Assembly (NCBI GenBank): GCA_039977295.1
Contig: JBDWDN010000012.1
Span: 992,001-1,056,000 of the forward strand
Origin: Hellea sp039977295
GTDB taxonomy: Bacteria > Pseudomonadota > Alphaproteobacteria > Caulobacterales > Maricaulaceae
Length of the DNA stretch: 64,000 nucleotides
Direction of reading: 5' to 3'
Shown here: positions 52,201 to 59,478 of the stretch, one piece after another
Layout: every line of letters begins with the position of its first letter
Numbering within the stretch: position 1 is the stretch's first letter
Notes under the pieces: generated by a model
The model's input: only the letters and a program-made list of their open reading frames with translations
Told to the model about the DNA's origin: nothing
Database searches by the model: none
Position numbers and translations under genes: made by a program

Positions 52201-52481
52201 GCTGGCAGGCCAATGTCTTTAGCGGCGAGTTTTCAACAACTGGCTCCAGCACATCTGATATTTGGGCGCCTATTTCCTATGTCGTGTCCTGCGGCCTCGG
52301 CTTTGCGACACTGCTCACCCTCATCATCACGCCCGTCCTTCTCGCCATGCCGTCCGTCTTATGGAAGCGCATAAAACGCCTAATCGGCAGGGACAAATAT
52401 GGTGAGCCTGAGATTTCAAATGACAGAACTCATGAGGACGACGTCCTACCAGAAGGCCCATTGCCAAGCGCCGCAGAGTAG
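49206..52481 (+). CDS. RND-family efflux permease
   Basis: The protein has 1091 residues. Twelve membrane helices are expected: one at the N-terminus, a block of six near 340-560, one near 540 and a block near 880-1060. Porter-domain marks PEDAERLLVRPLETEIKSIE and FEISHDQDQALSDVLEKVDR are present, and the C-terminal block has ALAGIVVNNNIVLIDTYQRL with RPVVLTTLTTVVGLMP. In helix 4 the proton-relay pair of AcrB-type pumps (VDDAIV) reads VDSAIV with D404 and S405, so one acidic residue is replaced. The substrate cannot be predicted. The outer-membrane channel is not adjacent. Confidence 0.92.
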   Translation: MGGIVGIVGFSIRNWRMTLGIMLFAVISGFLAISRLPLDAEPDVPIPFVNVRVVLPGISPEDAERLLVRPLETEIKSIEGVKQINAVAANNVAYVTVEFEISHDQDQALSDVLEKVDRARAEFPREAQEPVVEEISISALPIVTVNLWGDVPERELQRRAKDMKSRLESLPEILEANISGERIDVLEAILDPAKVESLGITYDEIVAAVARNNSLIPAGALQTDTGRFNVKLPGLIENPEDLGDLVIRRGDNNSIIRMSDISVVRSGYKDIENIARFNRRSSVSLEISKRQGENILDTEKIAKDLVTEITSRPDWPENIQVTYSQSSAVYINDMMGDLSSSIINAVILVFIVCIAALGWRSALFVGWAIPSSFLIAFFLFFIQGETINMMILFGLILSVGVLVDSAIVIVEFADRKMDQGLKRKEAFQLAGERMFWPIVSSTATTLAAFIPLLFWETIPGKFMSYFPRTMIYVLTASMLMALIFLPTLGAKIGFRPKKNSNSNAALLAGAEGDPSQIKGFTGLYIKLIRQLIRFPILVIAALGILGFLIIGAFSASMDGPPPKPVEFFTQSPSDQLFVLARTRGNSTPEQSLDIAKELENRVLKVDGISSVYTIAGPGAAGGGGFSFNGPSNVPIDSTVRVYTELAPFDQRAQSVTEIVTELERITQGIPGVITEVTAIDQGPPIGKDIGIQISAEDREQLKETTLIVREKLASIEGVYDMEDTLPLPGIDWEIDVDRAEAGRLGLDVGRIGAAIQFLTEGALVGQYRPLDVEEEVDIRIRYPKGSRDLSLLDSLRIQTPQGALPISSVVTRVPKSRQDKIERRDLSPYYVVQGNTRKEYATQTQVAEMEKWFEEEANLPAGTKIKFLGQAEENAATAQFGKSAALAILFMMGVILLLQFNSFYHVFLTLMAVVLSVFGVLLGLVFYSYISMILVLTGVIALAGIVVNNNIVLIDTYQRLKAHGFSSEDAALRTAAQRLRPVVLTTLTTVVGLMPLVLGWQANVFSGEFSTTGSSTSDIWAPISYVVSCGLGFATLLTLIITPVLLAMPSVLWKRIKRLIGRDKYGEPEISNDRTHEDDVLPEGPLPSAAE

Positions 52482-52502
52482 TTCGGCTTATCCTCAAATA
52501 TC

Positions 52503-53450
52503 CTATTCAGGGACGATGAGAGCTTTAGCCTCCTGCGGCGCAAATATGGCCGTATATTGAGCGCCGCCCCCGAGAAGCTGTCTGCGAACTTGCCAGCGAA
52601 ACGGTTCATAGCGAATATCAGGGACTATGGAAACTTCTGCATTCTGTGACGGCGCTAAGCGTTCAAAAGGCACGCTTACCCTCGCTTTAATTCCGTCAGA
52701 CTTAATCAGCTCTGCTGCAATTTCAATTTCCCCGAGCGGCATATTACCCGAAATAAAATTCCAACGTCCGCCTGCTCCAACGCGCGTTTCCCCAATAGCG
52801 GACGGCCCCGCATAGATACGGACGCGGCCTTCTTCTTCGGTTGTTCCAGAAAAAATTACGCCGCCGCTATCATCATAATCAATAGGCCCCATGGTGAGCG
52901 GCCCATCGGTTGGGCTGCCGCCAAAGGGGGTTTGAACGATGCGGGTAGGCCCGCCAGGCGCCGTGACCATAATCAAGGCCATCTTTTCAAGGGGCTCACT
53001 CTCCTCCCCGCTCTCATCCCCTAAAGGCACAGGAACGCGAAACACCGTTTCATCACCGCGAACACTCAAGCCGCCATCGATAAACATTACGACTTCCAGA
53101 ACCATCGCTTCAAAAGGGTCAACATTAATATCAAGCCCCCAATTCCCATTCTCATCGGATCTTATCTGCCGCAAGCGCTCATTACGGTTAAGGACGATCA
53201 GAACAGCCTCGGGCTCACTTGTTCCGTCTATGCGCATCTGGCGGCCCGTAGGACTAGCATATTCACTTACCGTCCGAAAAATGACGGGTGACAGACCTGT
53301 ATCGGCGGGGTCGATGGTCACGCTAGCCGGCGGGACGTCTTCCGTCATATTGGGCGTATTTGATAGGAATGATGTTGCCTGAACGGCCCCAAGCAAAAGC
53401 AAAGCGAGTATCAACCCTGTCGCTATCATCCAAATAAGACGAGATTTCAT
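52503..53450 (-). CDS. Membrane-anchored protein with Ig-like domains
   Basis: The protein has 315 residues. An N-terminal hydrophobic helix (LIWMIATGLILALLLLGAVQ) anchors it or acts as signal. Two parts look like bacterial Ig-like folds: RIDGTSEPEAVLIVLNRNER with QIRSDENGNWGLDI, and IFSGTTEEEGRVRIYAGPSA with RVGAGGRWNFISG, both with the Gly-x-Trp turn typical of Big-type adhesion domains. The end RRQLLGGGAQYTAIFAPQEA is unremarkable. It is convergent with the RND genes. A role at the cell surface or in envelope assembly is inference. Confidence 0.7.
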   Translation of the reverse strand: MKSRLIWMIATGLILALLLLGAVQATSFLSNTPNMTEDVPPASVTIDPADTGLSPVIFRTVSEYASPTGRQMRIDGTSEPEAVLIVLNRNERLRQIRSDENGNWGLDINVDPFEAMVLEVVMFIDGGLSVRGDETVFRVPVPLGDESGEESEPLEKMALIMVTAPGGPTRIVQTPFGGSPTDGPLTMGPIDYDDSGGVIFSGTTEEEGRVRIYAGPSAIGETRVGAGGRWNFISGNMPLGEIEIAAELIKSDGIKARVSVPFERLAPSQNAEVSIVPDIRYEPFRWQVRRQLLGGGAQYTAIFAPQEAKALIVPE

Positions 53451-53535
53451 AGGGTCTGCTTCACTTTCTCAATAGCCTGTTAACGCCTCATAACCTAAGT
53501 CTAAAGCCTCTTAAAGCAAATGAATTTAAGTTATT

Positions 53536-54120
53536 ATGACATCTATCTGTGTATTTTGCGGCGCCAGCCCTGGACGTGACCCTAAACATATGGCCTTAGC
53601 CATAGAGACAGGCGGCGCTCTCGCCAAAGGCAAACACCGCCTCGTTTATGGCGGCGGAGGCTTAGGCCTTATGGGCGCCGTGGCGCGCTCAGCCCATCAA
53701 GCGGGCGGCGATGTCCTGGGCATCATGCCTGAATTCCTCGCCGAGATTGAAATGACATTGACGGATGTGGAGCATGTCCTCGTGCCTGACATGCATGCGC
53801 GTAAAATCATGATGTATGAAGAATCCGATGCCTTTATCGTTCTTCCTGGCGGCATTGGTACATTAGAAGAAACAATTGAAATCCTCTCTTGGATGCGGCT
53901 TAATCTGCACGAAAAGCCTTTGGTGTTCTTAGATGATACGGGATATTGGGACCCCATTATCAGAGGTTTGCACCACACAATCGAGGAAGGCTTTGCGCCT
54001 GAGAGTTTCTCGAAAGACTTGCTCTCGGCGTCGACCGCGCCGGAAGCGCTTAACTTAATAGCCGTGAAGATCGCAAGCCCCAATAAGCGTGAGCCCTTAG
54101 AGATTCACAAAAAGGTTTAG
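53536..54120 (+). CDS. LOG-family protein (nucleotide 5'-monophosphate phosphoribohydrolase)
   Basis: The protein has 194 residues. The family marks are complete: CVFCGASPG at the start, YGGGGLGLMGAVA near 38-50, R89-K90 in MHARKIMMY, and PGGIGTLEE at 104-112. LOG enzymes hydrolyse nucleoside monophosphates to base plus ribose 5-phosphate. Plant relatives make cytokinins; bacterial ones are often housekeeping. The start ATG 53536 has no strong ribosome site. It stands alone, convergent with the methionine-sulfoxide reductase gene. Confidence 0.9.
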   Translation: MTSICVFCGASPGRDPKHMALAIETGGALAKGKHRLVYGGGGLGLMGAVARSAHQAGGDVLGIMPEFLAEIEMTLTDVEHVLVPDMHARKIMMYEESDAFIVLPGGIGTLEETIEILSWMRLNLHEKPLVFLDDTGYWDPIIRGLHHTIEEGFAPESFSKDLLSASTAPEALNLIAVKIASPNKREPLEIHKKV

Positions 54121-54132
54121 CGCAATATCCGT

Positions 54133-54594
54133 CTAAAAGAGCAAGGTCTTACAAATCGCCTCAAGCCCCGCTTTATCATGCTCATCAAATGAGCCGATAT
54201 CTGTTGAATCGACATCTAATACGGCGGCGAGCTTTCCGTTTGCATCAAATACAGGCACCACGATTTCAGAATTAGAGCGGCTGTCACAGGCAATGTGACC
54301 TGGAAACGCATGCACGTCGCGTACAATAACGGTTTCCTCTGATTTAGCACAAGCCCCGCACACCCCGCGGCCAATTGGAATACGCAAGCAGCCCAATGTT
54401 CCTTGATACGGCCCCACAACCAGCTCTGTTGGCTTGAGGGGGTCGACAACGTAAAATCCCGTCCAGAAGAAATAGTCGAAGGCTTCATTGAGCAAGCACG
54501 CCGCCGTTGCGTAACGAGCCGTAACCGATGTCTCGCCCTCAATGACGGCCGCAATCTGCTGCGCGACCTCTTTATAAATATCTGCTTTTATCAT
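54133..54594 (-). CDS. GAF-domain free methionine-(R)-sulfoxide reductase
   Basis: The protein has 153 residues, all one GAF domain. The three reactive cysteines of the fRMsr family are in place: C69, C79 in GRGVCGAC and C103 in HIACDS, with the same 10- and 24-residue spacing as the E. coli enzyme. It also has VVGPYQGTLGCLRIPIGRG and the end VLDVDSTDIGSFDEHDKAGL. It reduces free methionine-(R)-sulfoxide with thioredoxin. It is the last gene on this strand before the LOG gene. Confidence 0.92.
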   Translation of the reverse strand: MIKADIYKEVAQQIAAVIEGETSVTARYATAACLLNEAFDYFFWTGFYVVDPLKPTELVVGPYQGTLGCLRIPIGRGVCGACAKSEETVIVRDVHAFPGHIACDSRSNSEIVVPVFDANGKLAAVLDVDSTDIGSFDEHDKAGLEAICKTLLF

Positions 54595-54637
54595 TTGTCT
54601 CAGTTAATTATGCCCGCTGGAAATATCAATCCTAAGC

Positions 54638-54982
54638 TTATGGCTTTTCTTGGATTGATTTCAGATAGACAATAACCGCGTCAGTTCCCTTAGGGCCAAA
54701 GTCAAAATCAGGCATATCGGGATGACCAACGTGAATATGTTCACGGAAGTCATCCGCCAAGGACTCAACGTTGTAATTTGCGAGCACCGTTCGGAGCGGA
54801 GGGGCGTCCACACGCGGGCTATCCCCAGCGGTTCCAACATTATGACACGACCCGCAATTGGACGTTACGATAGACAATCCCTCGGTAATTTGCACAGTGT
54901 CAGCCGTGGGAACCGTGTTGTCTTTTGCCTGACAACCCATAAGAACGGCCGGAACAAGCAGACTCCAATATGATAGCTTCAT
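54638..54982 (-). CDS. Lipoprotein c-type cytochrome
   Basis: The protein has 114 residues from ATG 54982, preceded by GGGAGAAG; a start five codons upstream (54997) is less likely. A lipobox VLMGC places the lipid on C17. The haem motif is CGSCH (C43, C46, H47), and M90 in HVGHPDMPDF is the likely second axial ligand. It is a small class I cytochrome. The ATG overlaps the stop of holC by 4 bases, an odd partnership. Its electron partner is unknown. Confidence 0.85.
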   Translation of the reverse strand: MKLSYWSLLVPAVLMGCQAKDNTVPTADTVQITEGLSIVTSNCGSCHNVGTAGDSPRVDAPPLRTVLANYNVESLADDFREHIHVGHPDMPDFDFGPKGTDAVIVYLKSIQEKP

Positions 54983-55422
54983 GCTTTCTTCTCCCAAGAA
55001 CCCCGATCATTTTGTTGATAATATGAGAGCGCGGCGCCCGAGCCTTTCAGCGTCTTCCAGCGGTTGCGCTCTCGCGCAATATCGGATTCCGATCGGCCAT
55101 TTATCATCACCATACAGCGCTCAACGCCCGCCAGATCCGCAATTTCGGCGCCGCCCAATAAGAAAACCGCTTGATGGCCTTCCGCCGTTTCTGCGGTAGC
55201 GCTTAGAGTGATAGGCTGTTGATCTGCCATGGGCTCATCATCGCGGCCATGCGGCAGAAAACTGTCATCCTTATAGGTCCAAAGATAATCATCCATCGCT
55301 TTTAACTGATCGTCTGGCAGTTTCACTAAAGCGCGCCACCCTTTTTGCCGGGTCTTTTCAAGTAAACCCGGCAAGATGCCTTCAATCGTTGAGGCCTCGA
55401 GATGATAGAACCAATATTCCAT
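54979..55422 (-). CDS. holC: DNA polymerase III chi subunit
   Basis: The protein has 147 residues. It has the pattern of HolC: MEYWFYHLEASTIEGILPGL with LLEKTRQKGWRALVKLP, DDYLWTYKDDSFLPHG, QQPITLSAT and GVERCMVMINGRSESDIARE. The chi subunit links the clamp loader to single-strand-binding protein. It follows pepA with 12 bases between, as in many proteobacteria, and shares its last bases with the cytochrome gene. Confidence 0.9.
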   Translation of the reverse strand: MEYWFYHLEASTIEGILPGLLEKTRQKGWRALVKLPDDQLKAMDDYLWTYKDDSFLPHGRDDEPMADQQPITLSATAETAEGHQAVFLLGGAEIADLAGVERCMVMINGRSESDIARERNRWKTLKGSGAALSYYQQNDRGSWEKKA

Positions 55423-55434
55423 GAGGTTTAGGCA

Positions 55435-56913
55435 TTACCCCTCGAAATTGTCAGCTACCCAACGGTTTAGCAGTCTTGCGCCAAAACCTGTGCCAAATGT
55501 CGTCTCGCGAGGATCGTGGCGATTGGACGGCTTCATGGCTGTACCTGCGACATCAATATGCGCCCAAGGAATGCCTTTGCCGACAAAGCGCTGTAGGAAT
55601 TGCGCGGCTGTAATGGACCCCGCAAGACGTCCGCCAATGTTTTTCATATCCGCATTCGGACTATCGAGAAGGCGGTCATATTCAGGCCCGATGGGCAAAC
55701 GCCATGTTTTTTCTTTGGTCGTATCAGACGCATTTGAAATCTGCGCCGCGAGCTTATCATTGTTAGAAAAGACCCCTGCCCGCTCTGTCCCGAGGGCCAC
55801 AAGAATAGCGCCTGTCAAGGTCGCGAGATTAATCATCGCCTTGGGCTTAATTTTGGTCGAGGCATAATGCAGGCAATCGGCTAAGACCAAACGGCCTTCG
55901 GCGTCAGTATTTTGCACTTCGATCGTCTGGCCCGACATGGAGGTAATAATGTCGCCCGGTAGAACCGCATTTCCGTCAGGCATGTTCTCAACGAGACCAA
56001 CAATGCCCACGACATTGGCTTTGGCTTTACGTGCCGCGAGGCCAGCCATGGCGCCAACTACAGCGGCAGAGCCGCCCATATCGCCTTTCATATCCCACAT
56101 ATTTGCGCCTGGTTTCAATGAGATACCGCCCGTATCGAATGTAACGCCTTTTCCGATGATACACGCTGGCTTGTTACCTTTCTTGCCGCCATTCCAGGTC
56201 ATGATGACCATTTGCGATTCGCGCACAGAGCCTTGTCCGACACAAAGCAGAGAATTCATGCCCAATGTTTTCATACGCTTCTCGCCCAGAATTTGAACTT
56301 TTAGGCCGAGGCTCTCCAGCTCTTTAATGCGCGCGGCATAGGCTTTGGGATAAATTACATTTGGCGGTTCATTAACAAGGTCGCGGGCAAGGATTGTGCC
56401 GTCGCAAACTGGACCGTGATATTTCGTATATGACGCCCGTGCTTTCGCAGGTTCATCACAGGCAATTTTTATCGTCTTGAGAACAGGTTTTTTATTGGCA
56501 GGTAGTTTCGTGCGGTATTGGTCAAAGCGGTACGCTGCTAAGCGCATACCCACTGCCGCCCGCGCCGCCGCATCAGGCGAAACGTCCATACCGCCTAAAT
56601 GCAGCGTGATGCTAGTTTCGCTCATCATGAGCGCTTTGGCCATTTTTGCGCCAAACATCTCTGCGTCAAAGTCTTTGCCGTCACCGATTCCGCAAGCGAC
56701 AAGGCGCGACACATCTGAGCCAGCGGGGGCAAAGGTGCTAAAACTCTTACCTTTTTCTCCCTTAAAGCCCGCGGCCTTTGAGGCAGCTTTAAACTGACCC
56801 TTAGACGCGCTCACGTAATCAGACGCCCCGCCCGCTGTCTTGAGGGTTGTCTTAACGGGTATAACCGCGCAACCGGACGCGGCGGGTTTATCAGCGACGA
56901 ATGTAACTTTCAT
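55435..56913 (-). CDS. pepA: Leucyl aminopeptidase (cytosol aminopeptidase)
   Basis: The protein has 492 residues from ATG 56913, which follows AGGAG; the frame upstream to 56982 adds 23 residues unlike the family. The M17 signature NTDAEGRLVLADCLHYAS is complete, with the metal-binding GKGVTFDTGGISLKPGANMW and the lysine in this segment. It cuts N-terminal residues from peptides as a hexamer with two metal ions. It heads the operon pepA-holC-cytochrome c. It is divergent from lptF. Confidence 0.95.
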   Translation of the reverse strand: MKVTFVADKPAASGCAVIPVKTTLKTAGGASDYVSASKGQFKAASKAAGFKGEKGKSFSTFAPAGSDVSRLVACGIGDGKDFDAEMFGAKMAKALMMSETSITLHLGGMDVSPDAAARAAVGMRLAAYRFDQYRTKLPANKKPVLKTIKIACDEPAKARASYTKYHGPVCDGTILARDLVNEPPNVIYPKAYAARIKELESLGLKVQILGEKRMKTLGMNSLLCVGQGSVRESQMVIMTWNGGKKGNKPACIIGKGVTFDTGGISLKPGANMWDMKGDMGGSAAVVGAMAGLAARKAKANVVGIVGLVENMPDGNAVLPGDIITSMSGQTIEVQNTDAEGRLVLADCLHYASTKIKPKAMINLATLTGAILVALGTERAGVFSNNDKLAAQISNASDTTKEKTWRLPIGPEYDRLLDSPNADMKNIGGRLAGSITAAQFLQRFVGKGIPWAHIDVAGTAMKPSNRHDPRETTFGTGFGARLLNRWVADNFEG

Positions 56914-57023
56914 GCGAAAAGCTCCTAGATGTTTTACGACATTAATTGTCGAAATTTCATTATTTAGGGTGTGGTAAACCAAGCCAACGCGTAATAGAAG
57001 GCCAAAAGCCGTTATAAAGGCAA

Positions 57024-57080
57024 TTTAAGGCTCGAGATTCTTTAAAGGCTTGAGACAATTTAAGGGACTAAGATTAAGCC
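57024..57080. promoter_or_regulatory. Imperfect TTTAAGG tandem repeats before lptF
   Basis: TTTAAGGCTCGAGATTC (57024-57040), TTTAAAGGCTTGAGACAA (57041-57058), TTTAAGGGACTAAGA (57059-57073) and TTAAGCC (57074-57080) run head to tail to the GTG start. The period is 17-18 bases, then 15. The block must carry the lptF leader and ribosome-binding region. Regulatory use is possible but untested. Confidence 0.35.
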
Positions 57081-58235
57081 GTGACGCTCCTGCAGGGATA
57101 TTTTTGGAAACAAGCGCTTTATCCGCTGCTCTTGTCCCTCTCCGCGCTTGCCGCTTTAGCTTTGCTAACACAAAGCCTACAAACGCTTGATCTGATTGTA
57201 GAGAATCGTCAGTCGGGCCTGACATTCCTATATATTACCATCCTCGCCCTTCCCCAATTGATCGCCATAATCATGCCGCTCGCCGTCTTTATGGCGACGC
57301 TTTATGCGCTAAACCGGCTAAATATGGATAGCGAGTTGATCGTCGCTAAGGCGTCGGGCTTCAGCCCATGGCAAATCGCAAGCCCTGTTCTGCGCCTCGG
57401 CATGTATGCTCTGATCGCGCATCTTATCCTAAACCTTGTCATACAGCCCTTTGCTTTTAGCCAAATGCGCGGTGAAATTCTTAAAGTGCGCACAGATATC
57501 GCGTCGCAAATGGTCCGCGCGGGTGAATTTGTAACGCCAACGGCAGGACTGACGGTCTATGCCCGCTCAATCGCGCCTGACGGCGCTATGAAAGACGTCA
57601 TCATATATGATACGCGCGATGATAGCGGCGCGACCACCCATACGGCTAGATCTGGCTACTTGACCCGCGGCGAAGAATCAGCGCGTCTCATCCTCAAAAC
57701 AGGTAACGTCCAGCAGATCCTTGAAGATGGCAGCCTAGACCTTGTCGCTTTCGATGATTACCAGATTGATTTGTCCGATGTTATGGCGATGGACTCAGTG
57801 CTGCGAAGAAAGCCATCGGATCTTTATTTGCACGAATTATTACGGCCTGACTCTCGGGTCTACGCCAACCGCAAATATCGCCGTGAACTCAAAGCCGAAG
57901 GTCATAACCGCCTCGCAACGCCCATCTATAACCTTGCTCTGGTCATGTTAGCGCTTTGTTTCATGATTCGCGGTGAGCATCAGCGTTTAGGCTATGGCCG
58001 TAAAATTGCCATTTGCGCGGCCATTGGTTTTATTATTCGGCTTACCGGATTTGGCTTAGCCTCAGCCGCCGAAAGCGATCCGTCTCTTAACATTGTTCAA
58101 TATGCGGTTCCGATCGCTGTTTGTGCGGGTTGCGCGTGGTATTTGTTGCGCCGCAAACGCATGCGCGGGCTCAAGGCTATGCTTAAGCGCAAACCTAAAT
58201 CCGCCTCGACGCGGCAACGGTATATGCCGTCATGA
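57081..58235 (+). CDS. lptF: LPS export permease LptF
   Basis: The protein has 384 residues. The start is GTG 57081. The fold is as in the YjgP/YjgQ family: two membrane helices at the N-terminus (ALYPLLLSLSALAALALLTQ and the next helix with LPQLIAIIMPLAVFMATLYA), a periplasmic jellyroll (about 125-270), and a final helix block. It has the marks NRLNMDSELIVAKASGFSPW and RMRGLKAML. LptF and LptG are the membrane part of the LptB2FG extractor of lipopolysaccharide. Its TGA overlaps the lptG start. Confidence 0.9.
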   Translation: MTLLQGYFWKQALYPLLLSLSALAALALLTQSLQTLDLIVENRQSGLTFLYITILALPQLIAIIMPLAVFMATLYALNRLNMDSELIVAKASGFSPWQIASPVLRLGMYALIAHLILNLVIQPFAFSQMRGEILKVRTDIASQMVRAGEFVTPTAGLTVYARSIAPDGAMKDVIIYDTRDDSGATTHTARSGYLTRGEESARLILKTGNVQQILEDGSLDLVAFDDYQIDLSDVMAMDSVLRRKPSDLYLHELLRPDSRVYANRKYRRELKAEGHNRLATPIYNLALVMLALCFMIRGEHQRLGYGRKIAICAAIGFIIRLTGFGLASAAESDPSLNIVQYAVPIAVCAGCAWYLLRRKRMRGLKAMLKRKPKSASTRQRYMPS

Positions 58236-59329
58236 TATTCTCGACCCTAAACCGTTATATCGCAAAGCGCATCATTAAGGGCCTACTCCTCGCCTTTATG
58301 GTGGTGACCAGTATCATCATGCTCGTCGATTTCGTCGAAGGCACGCGCAATATTGGCGCAGATCAGGATATTGGTTCTGGCACTCTATTCCTTATGACGC
58401 TGCTCAAAGCGCCCAAATTGATAGAGCAAACCATTCCCTTTGTCGTTCTATTCGGGGTTATGGGAACGCTCTATAGCCTTAACCGCCGCAGCGAATTGAT
58501 CGTCCTGCGCGCCTCTGGACTTTCCGCTTGGCGGTTCCTGTCCCCTGCTATCGCCGTTACAGCAACATTGGGACTGATTTGGTCCGCAGCGTTTAATCCC
58601 CTGGCCTCCTCGGCGATGAACGCGCATGACAAATTAGTGGAACGCGTCAGCGGCGCAAACATATCTGCGAGCAATGAAAACATCTGGTTACGCGAAGGCA
58701 GTGATGTCGCGCAAACGGTTATCTATGCCGAAAAAGCTGATATTTTGGCCCGCACGCTTTCCAATGCGACCTTCTATATTTTCGAAATCGACACAGAAGG
58801 CACGGCCGTTTTTGAGCGCCGCCTAGATGCCAAAACTGCAGAGCTGGTAACGCAAGGATATTGGCAATTGCGGGACGTCATAGAGAATGCTGAGGGCGAA
58901 CTTCCTCAGCAGCAAACAGCTGTGTCTCTGCCGACCAACATCACCGTCGAAGACATTCGCGATACAACGGGCATTAATGCTCTGCCGCCTTTTTGGGATA
59001 TTCCTGCGACGATCAAGAAAACGGAGCGTGCAGGTTTTTCAACGGTTAGCCTTCGCATGCAGCTTAATAAACTACTCGCGCTTCCGATCATGTTAATTGC
59101 TATGACCGTCATTGCTGCGGGCGTCTCTATGCATCTGACCCGCGAAGGCGGCACATTACGTCTTCTTATCATCGGCGGTCTTTTGGGCTTTGCCGTGTAT
59201 TTTGCGGATAGCGTGGTCAGCGCCTTTGGCTCATCCTCGGCCTTACCTATTATACTTGCCGCCTGGGCGATCCCGCTTTTGGTCTTATTTCTAGGGCTTA
59301 GCTACCTCGCCCGCATTGAAGATGGCTGA
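58232..59329 (+). CDS. lptG: LPS export permease LptG
   Basis: The protein has 365 residues and resembles its neighbour: FSTLNRYIAKRIIKGLLLAF, FVVLFGVMGTLYSLNRRSEL, IVLRASGLSAWRFLSPAIAV, then a periplasmic beta domain and three final helices. ATGA overlap with lptF shows translational coupling. LptG partners with LptF and the ATPase LptB (outside the window). The next gene is surA, 149 bases on, where lptD would normally be expected. Confidence 0.9.
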   Translation: MIFSTLNRYIAKRIIKGLLLAFMVVTSIIMLVDFVEGTRNIGADQDIGSGTLFLMTLLKAPKLIEQTIPFVVLFGVMGTLYSLNRRSELIVLRASGLSAWRFLSPAIAVTATLGLIWSAAFNPLASSAMNAHDKLVERVSGANISASNENIWLREGSDVAQTVIYAEKADILARTLSNATFYIFEIDTEGTAVFERRLDAKTAELVTQGYWQLRDVIENAEGELPQQQTAVSLPTNITVEDIRDTTGINALPPFWDIPATIKKTERAGFSTVSLRMQLNKLLALPIMLIAMTVIAAGVSMHLTREGGTLRLLIIGGLLGFAVYFADSVVSAFGSSSALPIILAAWAIPLLVLFLGLSYLARIEDG

Positions 59330-59335
59330 TATTTC

Positions 59336-59393
59336 AACGGCCAGACTGATATCTGACTGACATCTGACCGATATTTAACAAATATTGGCCGTT
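59336..59393. other. Inverted repeat in the lptG-surA gap
   Basis: AACGGCCA (59336-59343) and TGGCCGTT (59386-59393) are exact mirrors 42 bases apart, enclosing the partly repeated GATATCTGACTGACATCTGA. A T-run does not follow. It sits in the 149-base gap where many alphaproteobacteria carry lptD, and may be a scar or weak structure. Confidence 0.4.
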
Positions 59394-59478
59394 CTAAGGT
59401 GTAATAAACATATAAAGGCGAATTGCCATTGAGGTAAATTGGCGTATAAATCGGGCAAACACAGATAAGACGACTCTT

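Noticed and set aside
53470..53535. A CtrA site upstream of the LOG gene (TTAACGCCTCATAACC)
   Set aside because: The second half lacks one T of TTAA, so the spacing and sequence do not meet the consensus.
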